Positions 21,861 to 30,664 are shown, numbered from the stretch's first letter. The stretch is DNA of 55,750 nucleotides from Dolichospermum planctonicum (GCF_005402965.1 NZ_BJCF01000030.1:1-55750); one strand, 5' to 3'. The notes: generated by a model not told the origin, from the sequence alone. Program-made: numbers and translations.

Positions 21861-23270
21861 ATGAGAGAAAAAGGGTTACAGGAAATTTTTACCGATTTTA
21901 CACCACCAGCATCTACCGATGGCAGCTATTTAGGAACGCAGACACAAATGAAAGCTACTCGGCAACATCTGGAAGAGAAATTTCAACAAGGTTTAGTAGA
22001 TGTCAAATCTCGATTAAAAGCAGCTAAGATCAAGGTCGGACTAGTTGTTAGTGGAGGTACTATTCAATTACAGGCTTCCTTACCTTTAAAACCTGGTGAA
22101 ATTGATGTCAGAAAAACTGGGAGAAAACAATATAAACTTTCTTTAAATATTCCTGCTAATTTAGATGGTTTAAAAACAGCAGAAGAGGAAGCTCATGAGT
22201 TAGGTAAATTAATTGCTCGTCAACAGTTTACATGGAATGATAAATACTTAGGACAAACCGCTGATCAATTTGAAGATCCAGTTAAAACTATTGGTGAAAT
22301 ATTGGCAGAATTTGAAACTCAATATTTTAAAACTCACAAACTCACAGAAAAAAGTAAACACACTTTTTCTTATTATATCAGTCATCTAAAAAGGCTAGTC
22401 GGATTGGATACAGTTTTGACACAATCAGCAATAGATCAAAAATTACAAGAGTTAAATAATGAGTATGCAAAGTACAGTACGATTAAAAGCTTAAAGATAT
22501 TAAGATCCACACTTAACTTAACTAGCTTTACTTTAGAAGGAATCAAAAATAAACAACCAAAAAGTCAACCGAGAGATATTCCTAGTGATGAGGATATAGT
22601 CAGATATTATCAATCATTTGCCAATTATGCACTGACGAGAAAAGGGACAATTAAAAGAGATTGTTTAACAAGTTGGAAAATGTGGCAATGGGTTTATGGA
22701 ATGTTAGCTACTTATGGTTTACGTCCTAGAGAGTTATTTGTAAATCCTGATATTAGTTGGTGGTTTAATCCTGAAAATAAAGATCACACTTGGAAAGTAC
22801 ACCCTGATACTAAAACCGGATCTCGGGAAGCTTTACCCTTATATCCCCAATGGGTTGAATTATTTGATTTAAAAAATTTAGAATCTTTAGAACTTTTAAA
22901 TAGCCAAGTTTCTGGAAAAAGTAGTTATACAGAAATTAATACTATTCGAGTTAATTGTTCTTCATGGTTTCGACGTGTAGATATTCCCTTTAGTCCTTAT
23001 GATTTGCGTCATGCTTGGGCAATTAGAGCGCATATTATGGCAGTACCAATTAAGGCTGCTGCTGATAATTTAGGACATTCTGTAGAAATTCATACAGAAA
23101 TTTATCAAAAGTGGTTTAGTTTGGAAAACCGGAAAAAGGTAATTAAACAAGCTGTGGATAAAAAGGATGATATCGAAGCTATAACACAAGAAAATCTCCA
23201 GTTAAAAGCTGAGATAAAACAGTTAAGACAAACTTTAGCAAAATATGAAATTGCTGAAGTATGGAAATAG
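21861..23270 (+). CDS. XisA/XisC-type tyrosine recombinase of nifD element 3
   Basis: The 469-aa product has catalytic Arg288 in YGLRPRELF, His384 in DLRHAWAIR, His406 in LGHSVEIH and nucleophile Tyr415 in TEIYQKW. A C-terminal coiled coil follows. It aligns along its full length with the element 2 enzyme (both share a short TDGxYLG motif near residue 20 that the element 4 enzyme lacks). It is the only gene of element 3 and presumably acts on the tattccctg repeats. Confidence 0.93.
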   Translation: MREKGLQEIFTDFTPPASTDGSYLGTQTQMKATRQHLEEKFQQGLVDVKSRLKAAKIKVGLVVSGGTIQLQASLPLKPGEIDVRKTGRKQYKLSLNIPANLDGLKTAEEEAHELGKLIARQQFTWNDKYLGQTADQFEDPVKTIGEILAEFETQYFKTHKLTEKSKHTFSYYISHLKRLVGLDTVLTQSAIDQKLQELNNEYAKYSTIKSLKILRSTLNLTSFTLEGIKNKQPKSQPRDIPSDEDIVRYYQSFANYALTRKGTIKRDCLTSWKMWQWVYGMLATYGLRPRELFVNPDISWWFNPENKDHTWKVHPDTKTGSREALPLYPQWVELFDLKNLESLELLNSQVSGKSSYTEINTIRVNCSSWFRRVDIPFSPYDLRHAWAIRAHIMAVPIKAAADNLGHSVEIHTEIYQKWFSLENRKKVIKQAVDKKDDIEAITQENLQLKAEIKQLRQTLAKYEIAEVWK

Positions 23271-23562
23271 ACTATAGCAGTTCCCAATCTCCTAGGGAAT
23301 AGGATATAAATTGGTGTGTACTTCATTAGATTGGGAAAGTCTATAAACAGTATTCATCTATCAAGATGAAAAACTGTTGGAGATAAACAATTTTATTAAT
23401 TTGGGAATTTTAAGCCAAGGTTAAGCAAATTTTGTGAATTAATTTGAGGTGATAATTAGTTTTTAGATGCAGAAACAATATTTTTTAATCTATAAATAAG
23501 CTGATTTAGAAATAGCAGAATAAAAAATCTTATATATGGATATTTTTCAGAATATAAATTTA
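23271..23562. other. Right end of element 3 without a gene
   Basis: AT-rich DNA of about 290 bp between the recombinase stop and the right core repeat. It includes an imperfect inverted pair near 23275-23340 (tagcagttcccaatct against agattgggaaagtcta). I see no ORF. It is likely to hold recombinase accessory or end sequences. Confidence 0.5.
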
Positions 23563-23571
23563 TATTCCCTG
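23563..23571 (+). repeat. Right core repeat of nifD element 3
   Basis: Second copy of tattccctg; nifD resumes with gttagaatataacttc (W-L-E-Y-N-F). Confidence 0.9.
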
Positions 23572-24032
23572 GTTAGAATATAACTTCTTTGGTCCTACCA
23601 AGATTGCTGCTTCTTTACGCGAAATTGCTTCTAAGTTTGATGCTAAGATTCAAGAAAACGCAGAGAAAGTAATCGCTAAATACCAACCTACCATGGATGC
23701 GATCGTTGCTAAATATCGCCCCCGTTTGGAAGGTAAGACAGTGGCAATGATGGTTGGTGGTTTACGTCCCCGTCACGTTGTTCCCGCTTTCCAAGACTTA
23801 GGAATGAAGATGATTGGTACTGGTTATGAGTTCGCTCATAATGACGACTATAAACGTACTACTCACTACATTGAAAACGGAACTATCGTTTATGACGACG
23901 TTACCGCTTACGAATTTGAAGAATTTATCAAAGCATTGAAACCAGACCTAGTTGCTTCTGGTGTGAAAGAGAAGTATGTCTTCCAAAAGATGGGTCTTCC
24001 TTTCCGTCAAATGCACTCTTGGGATTACTCCG
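23572..24032 (+). CDS. nifD: nifD segment 2 of 3 (residues 301-455)
   Basis: It encodes [18 protein letters not shown] through [15 protein letters not shown]. The second FeMo-cofactor ligand, His449 in MHSWDYS, is the sixth residue before the junction with element 4. The segment has no start in the natural position; an internal Met at 23693 lies inside it. Unexcised reading goes [10 protein letters not shown] and stops at 24064. Confidence 0.97.
24022..24032 (+). repeat. Left core repeat of nifD element 4
   Basis: The left end is ggattactccg, the same 11-bp sequence described at the ends of the Anabaena PCC 7120 nifD element. The right end (38759-38765) shares only tactccg, so the perfect repeat here is 7 bp. 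Confidence 0.85.
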
Positions 24033-24062
24033 AACTTGGTAATGTTGGTGGAAAGATACCTT

Positions 24063-24579
24063 AAATATAGGTTTTTTAGTTGGGGAATTAAGAGAGTTTA
24101 ATTTTTAGACTAAATGGATTTTATTATGTTCTATAATAACATTGTTTATAGATAACTGCAAGTAGTAAAAGTCTTATTATATCTGATTTTGAGATGGTTG
24201 TTAATTTGTGATGTTTGGTGATTTAGTTATATGGGATAACTTTTTGTGGATTGATTTTATAGACTAAATTTATCTAAATAAGAAAAACAGGAGTAGTATT
24301 TACGGCTTTTTATAAGTCATGTTTCCTACAGTTATGGAAGAGGGCTAAGAGGACTAATAATTCTGTGGTTACATAAGCAACAGATGATTTTACCTGAAGA
24401 TAGCGGTGTGCAAAGAAGCCTCCGCACTAAATCCTTGATTTTATGCGTGGATAGTCACTCTGATCATTTTAACTGGAGTTTTGGGGCGATCGCATCACAA
24501 TAATCATAAATTACATCCTGTAAATCCTGATTCAGACAATTAATGCTACAATAAACCAATAACTACTTGGTATCATACC
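24063..24579. other. Left end of element 4 without an intact gene; cyclophilin-gene tail remnant
   Basis: No intact ORF is present. From about 24372 to 24500 the sequence is a diverged direct copy of 29871-29998. It includes, on the minus strand, the last codons of a cyclophilin gene ([16 protein letters not shown] then stop, about 24442-24497). From 24555 the DNA (aactacttggtatcatacca) is the same as that before the Uma2 gene at 26530. Confidence 0.65.
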
Positions 24580-25314
24580 ATGATGATTACTCAAGCGCCA
24601 GAATCCCCATCTCACACATTAGAAGATATATCAGAAGAGATAATTTTCCCACCCAGTGACTTATATAGTGATGAACCTCCCGTGGAAACAGAACTGCATT
24701 TACGACAAATTATTCTCCTCCTCAAATGTTTAGAATGGTTATGGAAGGAGAGAACTGATTTTTATGCTGTCGGAAACCTAAGTATTTACTATAGTCCTCA
24801 TCAAAAAAAATCAAAAGATGTTAGAGGTCCAGATTTTTTCGTAGTGTTAGGAACAGAACGAAAAACTAGAAAAAGTTGGGTAGTGTGGGAAGAAAATGGC
24901 AAATATCCTCATGTCATTGTCGAAATTCTTTCACCAACTACAGCTAAAACTGATAGAGAAACTAAAAAACTACTTTATCAAGATACTTTCCGTACACCTG
25001 ATTATTTCTGGTTTGATCCTTATACATTAGAATTTGCAGGATTTAATTTAATTAGTGGCAAATATCAACCCTTACAACCTAACGAAAAAGGACATTTATG
25101 GAGTGAAGAATTGGGTTTATACTTAGGGATTCATGAGGGTTTATTAAGATATTTTACATCATCAGGAGTTTTAGTTCCTACACCGGAAGAAAGCGCAGAG
25201 ATGGAAGCAACAAGAGCAGCAATGGAAGCAGAAAAAGCGAAAATATCAAATGAAAAATCTCAAAGGTTAGCCGCAAAATTGAGAGAGTTAAATATTGATC
25301 CAGATACAATTTAA
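24580..25314 (+). CDS. Uma2-family (DUF820) PD-(D/E)XK nuclease-like protein, copy 1
   Basis: The 244-aa product has the Uma2 core: YYSPHQKKSKDVRGPDFFVV, WEENGKYPHVIVEILSPTT, DRETKKLLYQ and YFWFDPYTLEFAGF. The PD and E-x-x-S residues match the restriction-endonuclease-like fold. The family is very abundant in cyanobacteria and its role is unknown. The C-terminal tail is a short coiled coil (MEATRAAMEAEKAK...). It is nearly identical to the gene at 26530-27306, including 24 bp upstream of the start, so the two arose by recent duplication. Confidence 0.85.
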   Translation: MMITQAPESPSHTLEDISEEIIFPPSDLYSDEPPVETELHLRQIILLLKCLEWLWKERTDFYAVGNLSIYYSPHQKKSKDVRGPDFFVVLGTERKTRKSWVVWEENGKYPHVIVEILSPTTAKTDRETKKLLYQDTFRTPDYFWFDPYTLEFAGFNLISGKYQPLQPNEKGHLWSEELGLYLGIHEGLLRYFTSSGVLVPTPEESAEMEATRAAMEAEKAKISNEKSQRLAAKLRELNIDPDTI

Positions 25315-25380
25315 GCAAATCTCAAATCAAATTGTGTTTGGTTGAATTACCCCAACTTTGTATATTAGGAGTATTATTTT

Positions 25381-25989
25381 ATGCCAATCATGACTATTAA
25401 AGATGTAGAAAAACTGCAAACTGCTATCAATGATGCAGGTTTAGATTACGATGTTGAATTAACAAACGGGAGAATTTCTATTGTGGGTCCATCAGATATT
25501 GTATCTAGCGAAATTGGTATTCTTTTTAGCCGACTATTAGCGAATTGGGTTTATCCCCGTCGTTTAGGAAGAGTATTTGATTCTGCGGGAGGTTTTATTT
25601 TACCTGATAGCAACCTCACCGCTCCCGATGTTTCTTTTGTCAGTGCTGCACGTCTGCGTCAAAGTCCCCGCTATTTTGGCGAACTTGTACCAGATTTAGT
25701 AGTAGAAATTAAATCTCAAAGTGATAGAATTAAAACATTAAAAAATAAGATTCTCAACTTGATCAAATTAGGTGCAATTATTGGAATTTTAATTGATCCT
25801 GATGAAGAAACTGTAACAGTTTATCGTTCTCAAGGTGAAGCAATAGTTTTTCATAATGGCGATATTTTAACTTTACCAGAACTTTTTCCAGGTTGGGAAT
25901 TAGCTGTTTCTGAATTATGGCCTCCTATTTTTACTCAAGAAGAAATAGAAGGCTTAACGGGCGACAAGGAGATTGAAAAAAAGAATTAA
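25381..25989 (+). CDS. Uma2-family (DUF820) nuclease-like protein
   Basis: The 202-aa product has the typical Uma2 N-terminus (YDVELTNGRISIVGPSD), the core GGFILPDSNLTAPDVSFV and VPDLVVEIKSQSDR, and IGILIDPDEETVTVYR. Catalytic-type Asp and Glu-x-Lys residues are present. It is distinct from the copies on either side. A stop at 25987 is followed by a convergent gene. Confidence 0.85.
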   Translation: MPIMTIKDVEKLQTAINDAGLDYDVELTNGRISIVGPSDIVSSEIGILFSRLLANWVYPRRLGRVFDSAGGFILPDSNLTAPDVSFVSAARLRQSPRYFGELVPDLVVEIKSQSDRIKTLKNKILNLIKLGAIIGILIDPDEETVTVYRSQGEAIVFHNGDILTLPELFPGWELAVSELWPPIFTQEEIEGLTGDKEIEKKN

Positions 25990-26005
25990 AAAACCCAAAC
26001 ATCCT

Positions 26006-26395
26006 CTAAAATTTCACACCGATTTGACCATTAACTCCTCGCACAGAATTGTAACCAGCACCCAGAAAAACATGATCGCTAGTGACTACTTGTACACCAC
26101 CGGAAACAGCCACTCCTTGATCTTCCGAATACCAACCAATTCCGACATAAGGTGAAATAAATGGTAAACTCAAGAATTTTAAAAAATCTCCTCCCATAGC
26201 ACCTTCAGGACCCCTTCCTACTTCAACACCAAAACCTAAAACTTTAACACCCGCACCATAAGTAACTTCACTATCTTTACTTCCCACCGTCACCCAAGGT
26301 TGCGGTAACAGTTGAGCCGCAACCTGATGAGGAGTAAATATATTTAAGCAAGTTAGGGATGAAATGAGTATTTTGATCATCAATGCTTTTTTCAT
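26006..26395 (-). CDS. Hypothetical secreted protein, 129 aa
   Basis: A signal peptide is clear (MKKALMIKILISSLTCL, ending HQVAAQ about residue 28). The mature part is rich in Gly and beta-prone repeats (GAGVKVLGFGVEVGRG, FISPYVGIGWY, AVSGGVQVVTSDHVFLGAGY), like a small outer-membrane or periplasmic beta-strand protein. The family is not recognised. It is convergent with the Uma2 gene and lies between two Uma2 paralogues. Confidence 0.6.
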   Translation of the reverse strand: MKKALMIKILISSLTCLNIFTPHQVAAQLLPQPWVTVGSKDSEVTYGAGVKVLGFGVEVGRGPEGAMGGDFLKFLSLPFISPYVGIGWYSEDQGVAVSGGVQVVTSDHVFLGAGYNSVRGVNGQIGVKF

Positions 26396-26529
26396 CGTTG
26401 TTTTCCTCTACTACCACTGATATCGTAACATTTTCATAAACATAATTAAAATTTTTTGTGTTGTGTAGGTATAATTTAACATTTTCGCAGTCATGTTATA
26501 ATCAACAAATAACTACTTGGTATCATACC

Positions 26530-27306
26530 ATGATGATTACTCAAGCACCAGAATCCCCATCTAACACATTAGAAGATATATCAGAAGAGATAATTTTCCC
26601 ACCCAGTGACCTATATAGTGATGAACCTCCCGTGGAAACAGAACTGCATCTCGAACAAATAATGCTCTTAATAAAATCTCTCAAATGGTTATGGAAAGAG
26701 AGAAATGATTTTTATGCTGTCGGAAATCTCAGTATCTACTATAGTCCTCATCAAAAGAAATCAAAAGATGTTAGAGGTCCAGATTTTTTCGTGGTGTTAG
26801 GAACAGAACGAAAAACTAGAAAAAGTTGGGTTGTATGGGAAGAAAATGGTAAATATCCTAACCTGATTGTGGAAATTCTTTCACCAACCACAGCGAAAAC
26901 TGACAGAGAAACTAAAAAAGAACTTTATCAAGATATTTTCCGCACACCTGAGTATTTTTGGTTTGATCCCTATACTTTAGAATTTGCAGGTTTTTATTTA
27001 ATACATGGTAAATATCAACCTGTAGAACCTAATGAAAAGGGACATTTATGGAGTCAAGAATTAGGTTTATATTTAGGAATTGTTCAGGGTTTATTAAGGT
27101 ATTTTACATCTACTGGATCTTTAGTTCCTACACCGGAAGAAAGTGCAGAAATAGAAACCCAAAGAGCAACAATTGAAGCCCAAAGAGCAACAATTGAAGC
27201 TCAAAGAGCAGCAATTGAAACTCAAAGAGCAGCAATGTTTGATGAAAAAGCTCAACGGTTAGCAGCAAAGTTGCGAGAATTAAATATTGACCCAGATAGA
27301 ATCTAA
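26530..27306 (+). CDS. Uma2-family (DUF820) nuclease-like protein, copy 2
   Basis: Close paralogue of 24580-25314 (MMITQAPESPSNTLEDISEE, VRGPDFFVVLGTERKTRKSW, VEILSPTTAKTDRETKK). The start was set at 26530 because homology with copy 1 begins there, although the frame is open further upstream. The C-terminal coiled coil is extended by four 21-bp repeats encoding (E-T/A-Q-R-A-x-I/M). Confidence 0.85.
   Translation: MMITQAPESPSNTLEDISEEIIFPPSDLYSDEPPVETELHLEQIMLLIKSLKWLWKERNDFYAVGNLSIYYSPHQKKSKDVRGPDFFVVLGTERKTRKSWVVWEENGKYPNLIVEILSPTTAKTDRETKKELYQDIFRTPEYFWFDPYTLEFAGFYLIHGKYQPVEPNEKGHLWSQELGLYLGIVQGLLRYFTSTGSLVPTPEESAEIETQRATIEAQRATIEAQRAAIETQRAAMFDEKAQRLAAKLRELNIDPDRI
27154..27237 (+). repeat. 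Four tandem 21-bp repeats in a Uma2 gene
   Basis: The unit gaaRccYaaagagcaRcaat is repeated four times in frame. Each unit is one heptad of a coiled coil (ETQRATI, EAQRATI, EAQRAAI, ETQRAAM). The paralogue at 24580 has only about one and a half units. Confidence 0.85.
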
Positions 27307-27316
27307 TTTAGAATTT

Positions 27317-27347
27317 AGATCCCTGACTTCTTGAAAAAGTCGGGAAT
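27317..27347. terminator. Hairpin after the Uma2 gene
   Basis: The arms atccctgactt and aaagtcgggaat pair across a short loop, about 15 bp after the stop of the Uma2 gene, with a T-containing tail (ttagggattt). It is similar to the hairpin at 17287-17319. Confidence 0.45.
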
Positions 27348-27355
27348 TTAGGGAT

Positions 27356-27638
27356 TTAATTATAATCTAGTTTGTGGTAAAATTTCCTAATCAGAGATGA
27401 AATCTTTAAACTCACTTCTGCATTTATTTGTTGGGTACAAAGAAGAAAACGCCTTTTTAGGGATTGAATACTACAAACTATTAGCTCATAAACCTGATGA
27501 CTATTTTCCAGTTCACTTAATAAAATCGAGCCATTTTGACCAGCTAGAAAATGCAGTAATTCTACTTCTGATGCTGGTAAGATATCTAAACTTTGCTCTA
27601 AAAAAGCCGTTAATTCAATATCTATAAAAGGTTGATCT
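27356..27638 (-). pseudogene. Fragment of a STAND/NB-ARC-type protein (winged-helix segment)
   Basis: The minus strand reads IELTAFLEQSLDILPASEVE, LLHFLAGQNGSILLSELENS, YELIVCSIQSLKRRFLLCTQ and ends DYN-stop. The pattern LL-x-FLA-x-(5)-I-x-LSEL...SLKRR-x-LL is that of the winged-helix part of cyanobacterial NB-ARC/WD40 proteins. The frame has no start; it is cut at its 5' side by the repeat at 27638-27754. Confidence 0.4.
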
Positions 27639-27754
27639 AAGTAGGCTGGCGTTAAAAATTGTCGTTATGACAAGGGAACTCTTAACTGGGAAGAGGTTTT
27701 GGGTAACTTTACTTTTCGTTACTTATGTCGGTTTTTTTCCGTTTACCTACTTAG
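27638..27754 (+). repeat. ~117-bp MITE-like repeat family 2, copy A
   Basis: It begins aagtaggctggcgttaaaaa and ends gtttacctacttag, so the outer ends (aagtagg...cctactt) are inverted. The interior has gggaactcttaactggg and cgttacttatgtcggttttt. Copies B and C lie at 52154-52270 and 54340-54465 (minus). Confidence 0.8.
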
Positions 27755-27805
27755 CTGCAATAATTTATTGGTGTCACCTGCAAATAATTCTTGAATAAGA
27801 TAACC

Positions 27806-27878
27806 AGCGATCGCTTAAAATGATCAATCACATCCTGTAAGCTATCAGACAATGTACCACAGCGATCGCTACCAATTA
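27806..27878 (+). repeat. Left copy of a 73-bp direct repeat flanking a toxin-antitoxin module
   Basis: Identical over 73 bp to 28593-28665. It starts agcgatcgcttaaaatgatc and ends gcgatcgctaccaatta, so each copy carries two HIP1 palindromes. Confidence 0.93.
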
Positions 27879-28010
27879 ATCACCGTCAAATTAGCAACCT
27901 CATCTGCAAATAGATCCCTCATCCTGTAAATCCTGGAAATCCTCATATAGCTTGCGCCACGCTATCAGACAAATGCTACAATTAACTAATAACGACAAGA
28001 AGTAAACAAA

Positions 28011-28235
28011 ATGGAAAGCAGAATAACTATTCATCCAGATATTTGCAATGGACGACCCATTATTACTAATACTCGAATTTCTGTACAAACAATTATGGAG
28101 TTTTTAGGCGCTGGTGATTCAATTGAGGAAATTCTGGAAGAGTACCCCTCTCTACAACGAGAAGATATTTATGCTTGTATTCAATTTGCAGCAAAGTTGA
28201 TGGGGAATCACTACGAAGTGAGAAAAATCGCATGA
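28011..28235 (+). CDS. DUF433 antitoxin (74 aa)
   Basis: The product (RITIHPDICNGRPIITNTRI, VQTIMEFLGAGDSIEEILEE, YPSLQREDIYACIQFAAKL) is a typical DUF433 winged-helix protein. These are the DNA-binding antitoxins paired with DUF5615 PIN-like toxins. Its TGA overlaps the next ATG (ATGA). The pair lies between two perfect 73-bp direct repeats. Confidence 0.85.
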   Translation: MESRITIHPDICNGRPIITNTRISVQTIMEFLGAGDSIEEILEEYPSLQREDIYACIQFAAKLMGNHYEVRKIA

Positions 28236-28573
28236 ATGGGTTTTTATTCGATGAAAATCTACCCGTGAAAATTCAATTTACCCCATCTTTACTCATTGTC
28301 CATGTTTCCATCTTAGGTGACAGTCCAAGTGATACCCAAATATGGCAGTATGCGAAAGAAAGAAAACTGGTAATTGTTACCAAAGATGCAGATTTTTCCG
28401 ATCGCATGATGGTTGATTTACTCCCGCCTAAAGTAGTACATCTACGCTTTGGGAATGTGCGAAAACGTCAATTTCACTCACTCCTGTCCAGAGTTTGGCC
28501 AGAAATTGAAATTTTAGTGGCTGATCATCAGTTAATTAATGTTTATTTAGATCAGATTGAAGCTTTTAAATAA
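28232..28573 (+). CDS. DUF5615 PIN-like toxin (113 aa)
   Basis: The product has the acidic PIN-like motifs: FLFDENLPVK at the N-terminus, SPSDTQIWQYAKERKLVIVT and KDADFSDRM in the middle, then LRFGNVRKRQFHSLLSRVWP. All expected Asp residues are present, so this appears to be the one intact toxin gene in element 4. The start is fixed by the ATGA overlap with the antitoxin. Confidence 0.85.
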   Translation: MNGFLFDENLPVKIQFTPSLLIVHVSILGDSPSDTQIWQYAKERKLVIVTKDADFSDRMMVDLLPPKVVHLRFGNVRKRQFHSLLSRVWPEIEILVADHQLINVYLDQIEAFK

Positions 28574-28592
28574 TTAATGTTTGATACTAGAA

Positions 28593-28665
28593 AGCGATCG
28601 CTTAAAATGATCAATCACATCCTGTAAGCTATCAGACAATGTACCACAGCGATCGCTACCAATTA
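28593..28665 (+). repeat. Right copy of the 73-bp direct repeat
   Basis: Identical to 27806-27878. The region between the copies (about 0.7 kb) holds exactly one DUF433/DUF5615 pair and its upstream region. Confidence 0.93.
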
Positions 28666-28708
28666 GACATCTCCAGAAAAGAATGTAGAGAAGTTCCATG
28701 GAACGTCT

Positions 28709-28963
28709 CTACAAGGGTTGTAAGTCACGCATATTTAATTTTCGGAGATGTCTATTAATTACCGTCAAAATATTGATCTTTGCAAATTCTTGATCAACAG
28801 TCACTAAGCTGGCTGAATTTTGGATTATCATGGCCGCGATTACTGCATCAGGTAATTTTAAGCGATATTGCTGACGAATTTCGATGATCTTCTCAACCAA
28901 TACCCCATCACCCCCGTCAAACCAACAATCTCCACTCGCTGAAGAAATTGTCCAAAAAGTCAA
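28709..28963 (-). pseudogene. VapC-type PIN-domain toxin, C-terminal fragment
   Basis: The minus strand reads EKIIEIRQQYRLKLPDAVIA, AMIIQNSASLVTVDQEFAKI, then LTVINRHLRKLNMRDLQPL and stop. LPDAVIAA and LVTVDQEFAKI are the second half of a PIN active site. The N-terminal half with the first catalytic Asp is missing; the upstream part (FDGGDGVLVEK) does not look like PIN. Inactivated toxin remnant, no antitoxin recognised next to it. Confidence 0.75.
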
Positions 28964-29082
28964 AAAGTTGGCGATCTGCTTGCAGCAGCGGTTACGCTAT
29001 CGCTTTCCTGTCAACTGTCAACTGTCACCTGTCAACTGTCAACTCCGCGACTTCCGGGAGAAGTCGGGGATCTATTCCATGT
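28964..29082. repeat. Short tandem repeats tcaactg/tcacctg
   Basis: The phrase ctgtcaactgtcaactgtca is repeated around 29008-29042, followed by a small hairpin cgacttcc-ggga-gaagtcggg. Non-coding spacer between two minus-strand genes. Confidence 0.6.
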
Positions 29083-29727
29083 TTATTTTGGACTATAGGG
29101 CAGAGAAGAATGGTGTACGATAATACGCAATTTGCCATTATTACCCTTAATAAACTGCCAGGTTTTATCTACTGTTGTGACTTTACCTGTTTTATCAGTA
29201 ATGTCAACATTACCCATAGTTGTAGCAGTATTACCGTCAATAAAAATACCAGCGTTGCGAATTTCCACTTTTCGCCATCCTTTGAGAGCAAAACCAGTAT
29301 CTTGAGGGAAAGAGGAATCACCACCCACAAAATAAGACAAAGCTCCTTTGTGTGTTGTGCGGAAGGTCTGGTCTCCAGTTGTCAAGGTGGGCTTAAACAA
29401 CACTAATCCCGACTGATAAGCATATAATTCATCTATCACCTTCTTAGCCAATGTTCTAGCGGCGGCTATCCCCTCTTGATCATAGGTAGTGCTGATATTA
29501 ACTAACGCATTACCCCAGGCTTTTTGGGCGGCCAGCACTTCAGACTCCGTAATGGATATATTAACTACTGATGTCTTAGGAGTTGATGAGACTGGCTTAG
29601 TGATGGTACTACTAACTTGAGCATGAGCCATGGATGGCGCTGTCACCAACAATGTAACCCACAAGGCTATGGTAGCAGCAATTACAGAAAGATTGACTCG
29701 TAATTGTTTAATCGGATTGGTTTGCAT
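29083..29727 (-). CDS. Secreted NTF2-like fold protein, copy 1 (214 aa)
   Basis: It has an N-terminal signal peptide (LSVIAATIALWVTLLVTAPS, cleavage near AHAQ, residue 37). The mature domain includes KAWGNALVNISTTYDQEGIA, GALSYFVGGDSS and a C-terminal TVDKTWQFIKG/LRIIVHHSSLPYSP. The pattern resembles periplasmic NTF2/CaMKII-association-like domains, which have no agreed function. A close paralogue at 30665-31297 lies on the other side of a cyclophilin gene. Confidence 0.7.
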   Translation of the reverse strand: MQTNPIKQLRVNLSVIAATIALWVTLLVTAPSMAHAQVSSTITKPVSSTPKTSVVNISITESEVLAAQKAWGNALVNISTTYDQEGIAAARTLAKKVIDELYAYQSGLVLFKPTLTTGDQTFRTTHKGALSYFVGGDSSFPQDTGFALKGWRKVEIRNAGIFIDGNTATTMGNVDITDKTGKVTTVDKTWQFIKGNNGKLRIIVHHSSLPYSPK

Positions 29728-29942
29728 ATTAAGAGCAAGTTACAAAAGTTTTCAGTAACATCTAACCACGTTGTGCCAATCCAGTCAATAGTTACCATCA
29801 GTAATTACCATGCTATCATTTAATGATCTGAGAAGTTGGGCATCTAGTTTGTCGGGTGAACAATTAAAAAAACAGAGGATTTTGCCTGAAAATAGGGATG
29901 TGCGGAGAAAATCTCCGCACCAATTTTTCGGTTTATTCTAGT

Positions 29943-30458
29943 TTATTCGTGGACAGTCACTTTGATCATTTTCACCGGAGTTTTGGGGCGATCGCCAGAT
30001 CCTGTTGGAGTGGTTTCAATGGCTTTTAATACATCCATGCCTTCAGTCACTCGACCAAACACGGGATGCTTAGATTGACCGGGGGTAAACCAATCCAGAT
30101 AGGAGTTGTGGACAGTGTTGATGAAAAACTGACAACTACCACTATTAGGCCGCCCGGTATTAGCCATAGATAGAGTTCCCGGTTCATTAGAAAGTTTCCC
30201 ATCTTCAGGATGCTCATCTTGAATGCACCCATCAGGACTATTACCTGTTCCTGCACGGGGGGAGCTAGGATCTTTGCTGTAGGGACAACCAAACTGCACC
30301 ATGAAGTTATTAATCACCCGGTGGAAATGTAGACCATCATAAAACCCACTTTTAGCCAATTTGATGAAATTTCCCGCCGTTATGGGCATAACATCAGTGA
30401 ATAGCTCAAGAGTAATAGTACCAAGGGAAGTTTCCAGAGTTGCGGTGGGATTTGCCAT
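29943..30458 (-). CDS. Cyclophilin-type peptidyl-prolyl cis-trans isomerase
   Basis: The 171-aa product has full cyclophilin motifs: [70 protein letters not shown] and [13 protein letters not shown]. No signal peptide, so it is cytoplasmic. It catalyses proline isomerisation in folding proteins. A diverged remnant of its 3' end is present near 24442-24497. It lies inside element 4 and would be lost from heterocyst chromosomes unless another copy exists. Confidence 0.93.
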   Translation of the reverse strand: MANPTATLETSLGTITLELFTDVMPITAGNFIKLAKSGFYDGLHFHRVINNFMVQFGCPYSKDPSSPRAGTGNSPDGCIQDEHPEDGKLSNEPGTLSMANTGRPNSGSCQFFINTVHNSYLDWFTPGQSKHPVFGRVTEGMDVLKAIETTPTGSGDRPKTPVKMIKVTVHE

Positions 30459-30624
30459 GAATATTGAATTACCAATCTGTGTAATGGTTTACTTTATCGC
30501 TTCTAGTTTACCCAATATCTTGAAAATAAATAAGTTGGCATGAAAAAACTAAACTCTGTAAAGAAATGTAAAATTATAGTTGGGATTTTGATCTTTAGTT
30601 TGATCTTTAATAGAGATATTTCAT

Positions 30625-30653
30625 ATCCCCGAATTCTCCCAGAATTCAGGGAT
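30625..30653. terminator. Palindrome between cyclophilin and secreted-protein genes
   Basis: The arms atcccc-gaattct and agaattc-agggat pair with a tiny ccc loop. It lies just after the stop side of the gene at 30665 (minus). No T-run follows, so termination is uncertain. Confidence 0.4.
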
Positions 30654-30664
30654 CTAAGCGATGT

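Larger units (their letters stand above)
21751..23571. mobile_element. nifD element 3, 1,821-bp recombinase-only excision element
   Basis: DNA between the two 9-bp repeats interrupts nifD codon 301. Removal restores ...[18 protein letters not shown]..., the conserved NifD sequence. It carries a single gene, a tyrosine recombinase on the plus strand that starts 110 bp from the left repeat. This is nearly the same start-to-end spacing as in element 2, but in the opposite orientation relative to nif. Confidence 0.93.
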
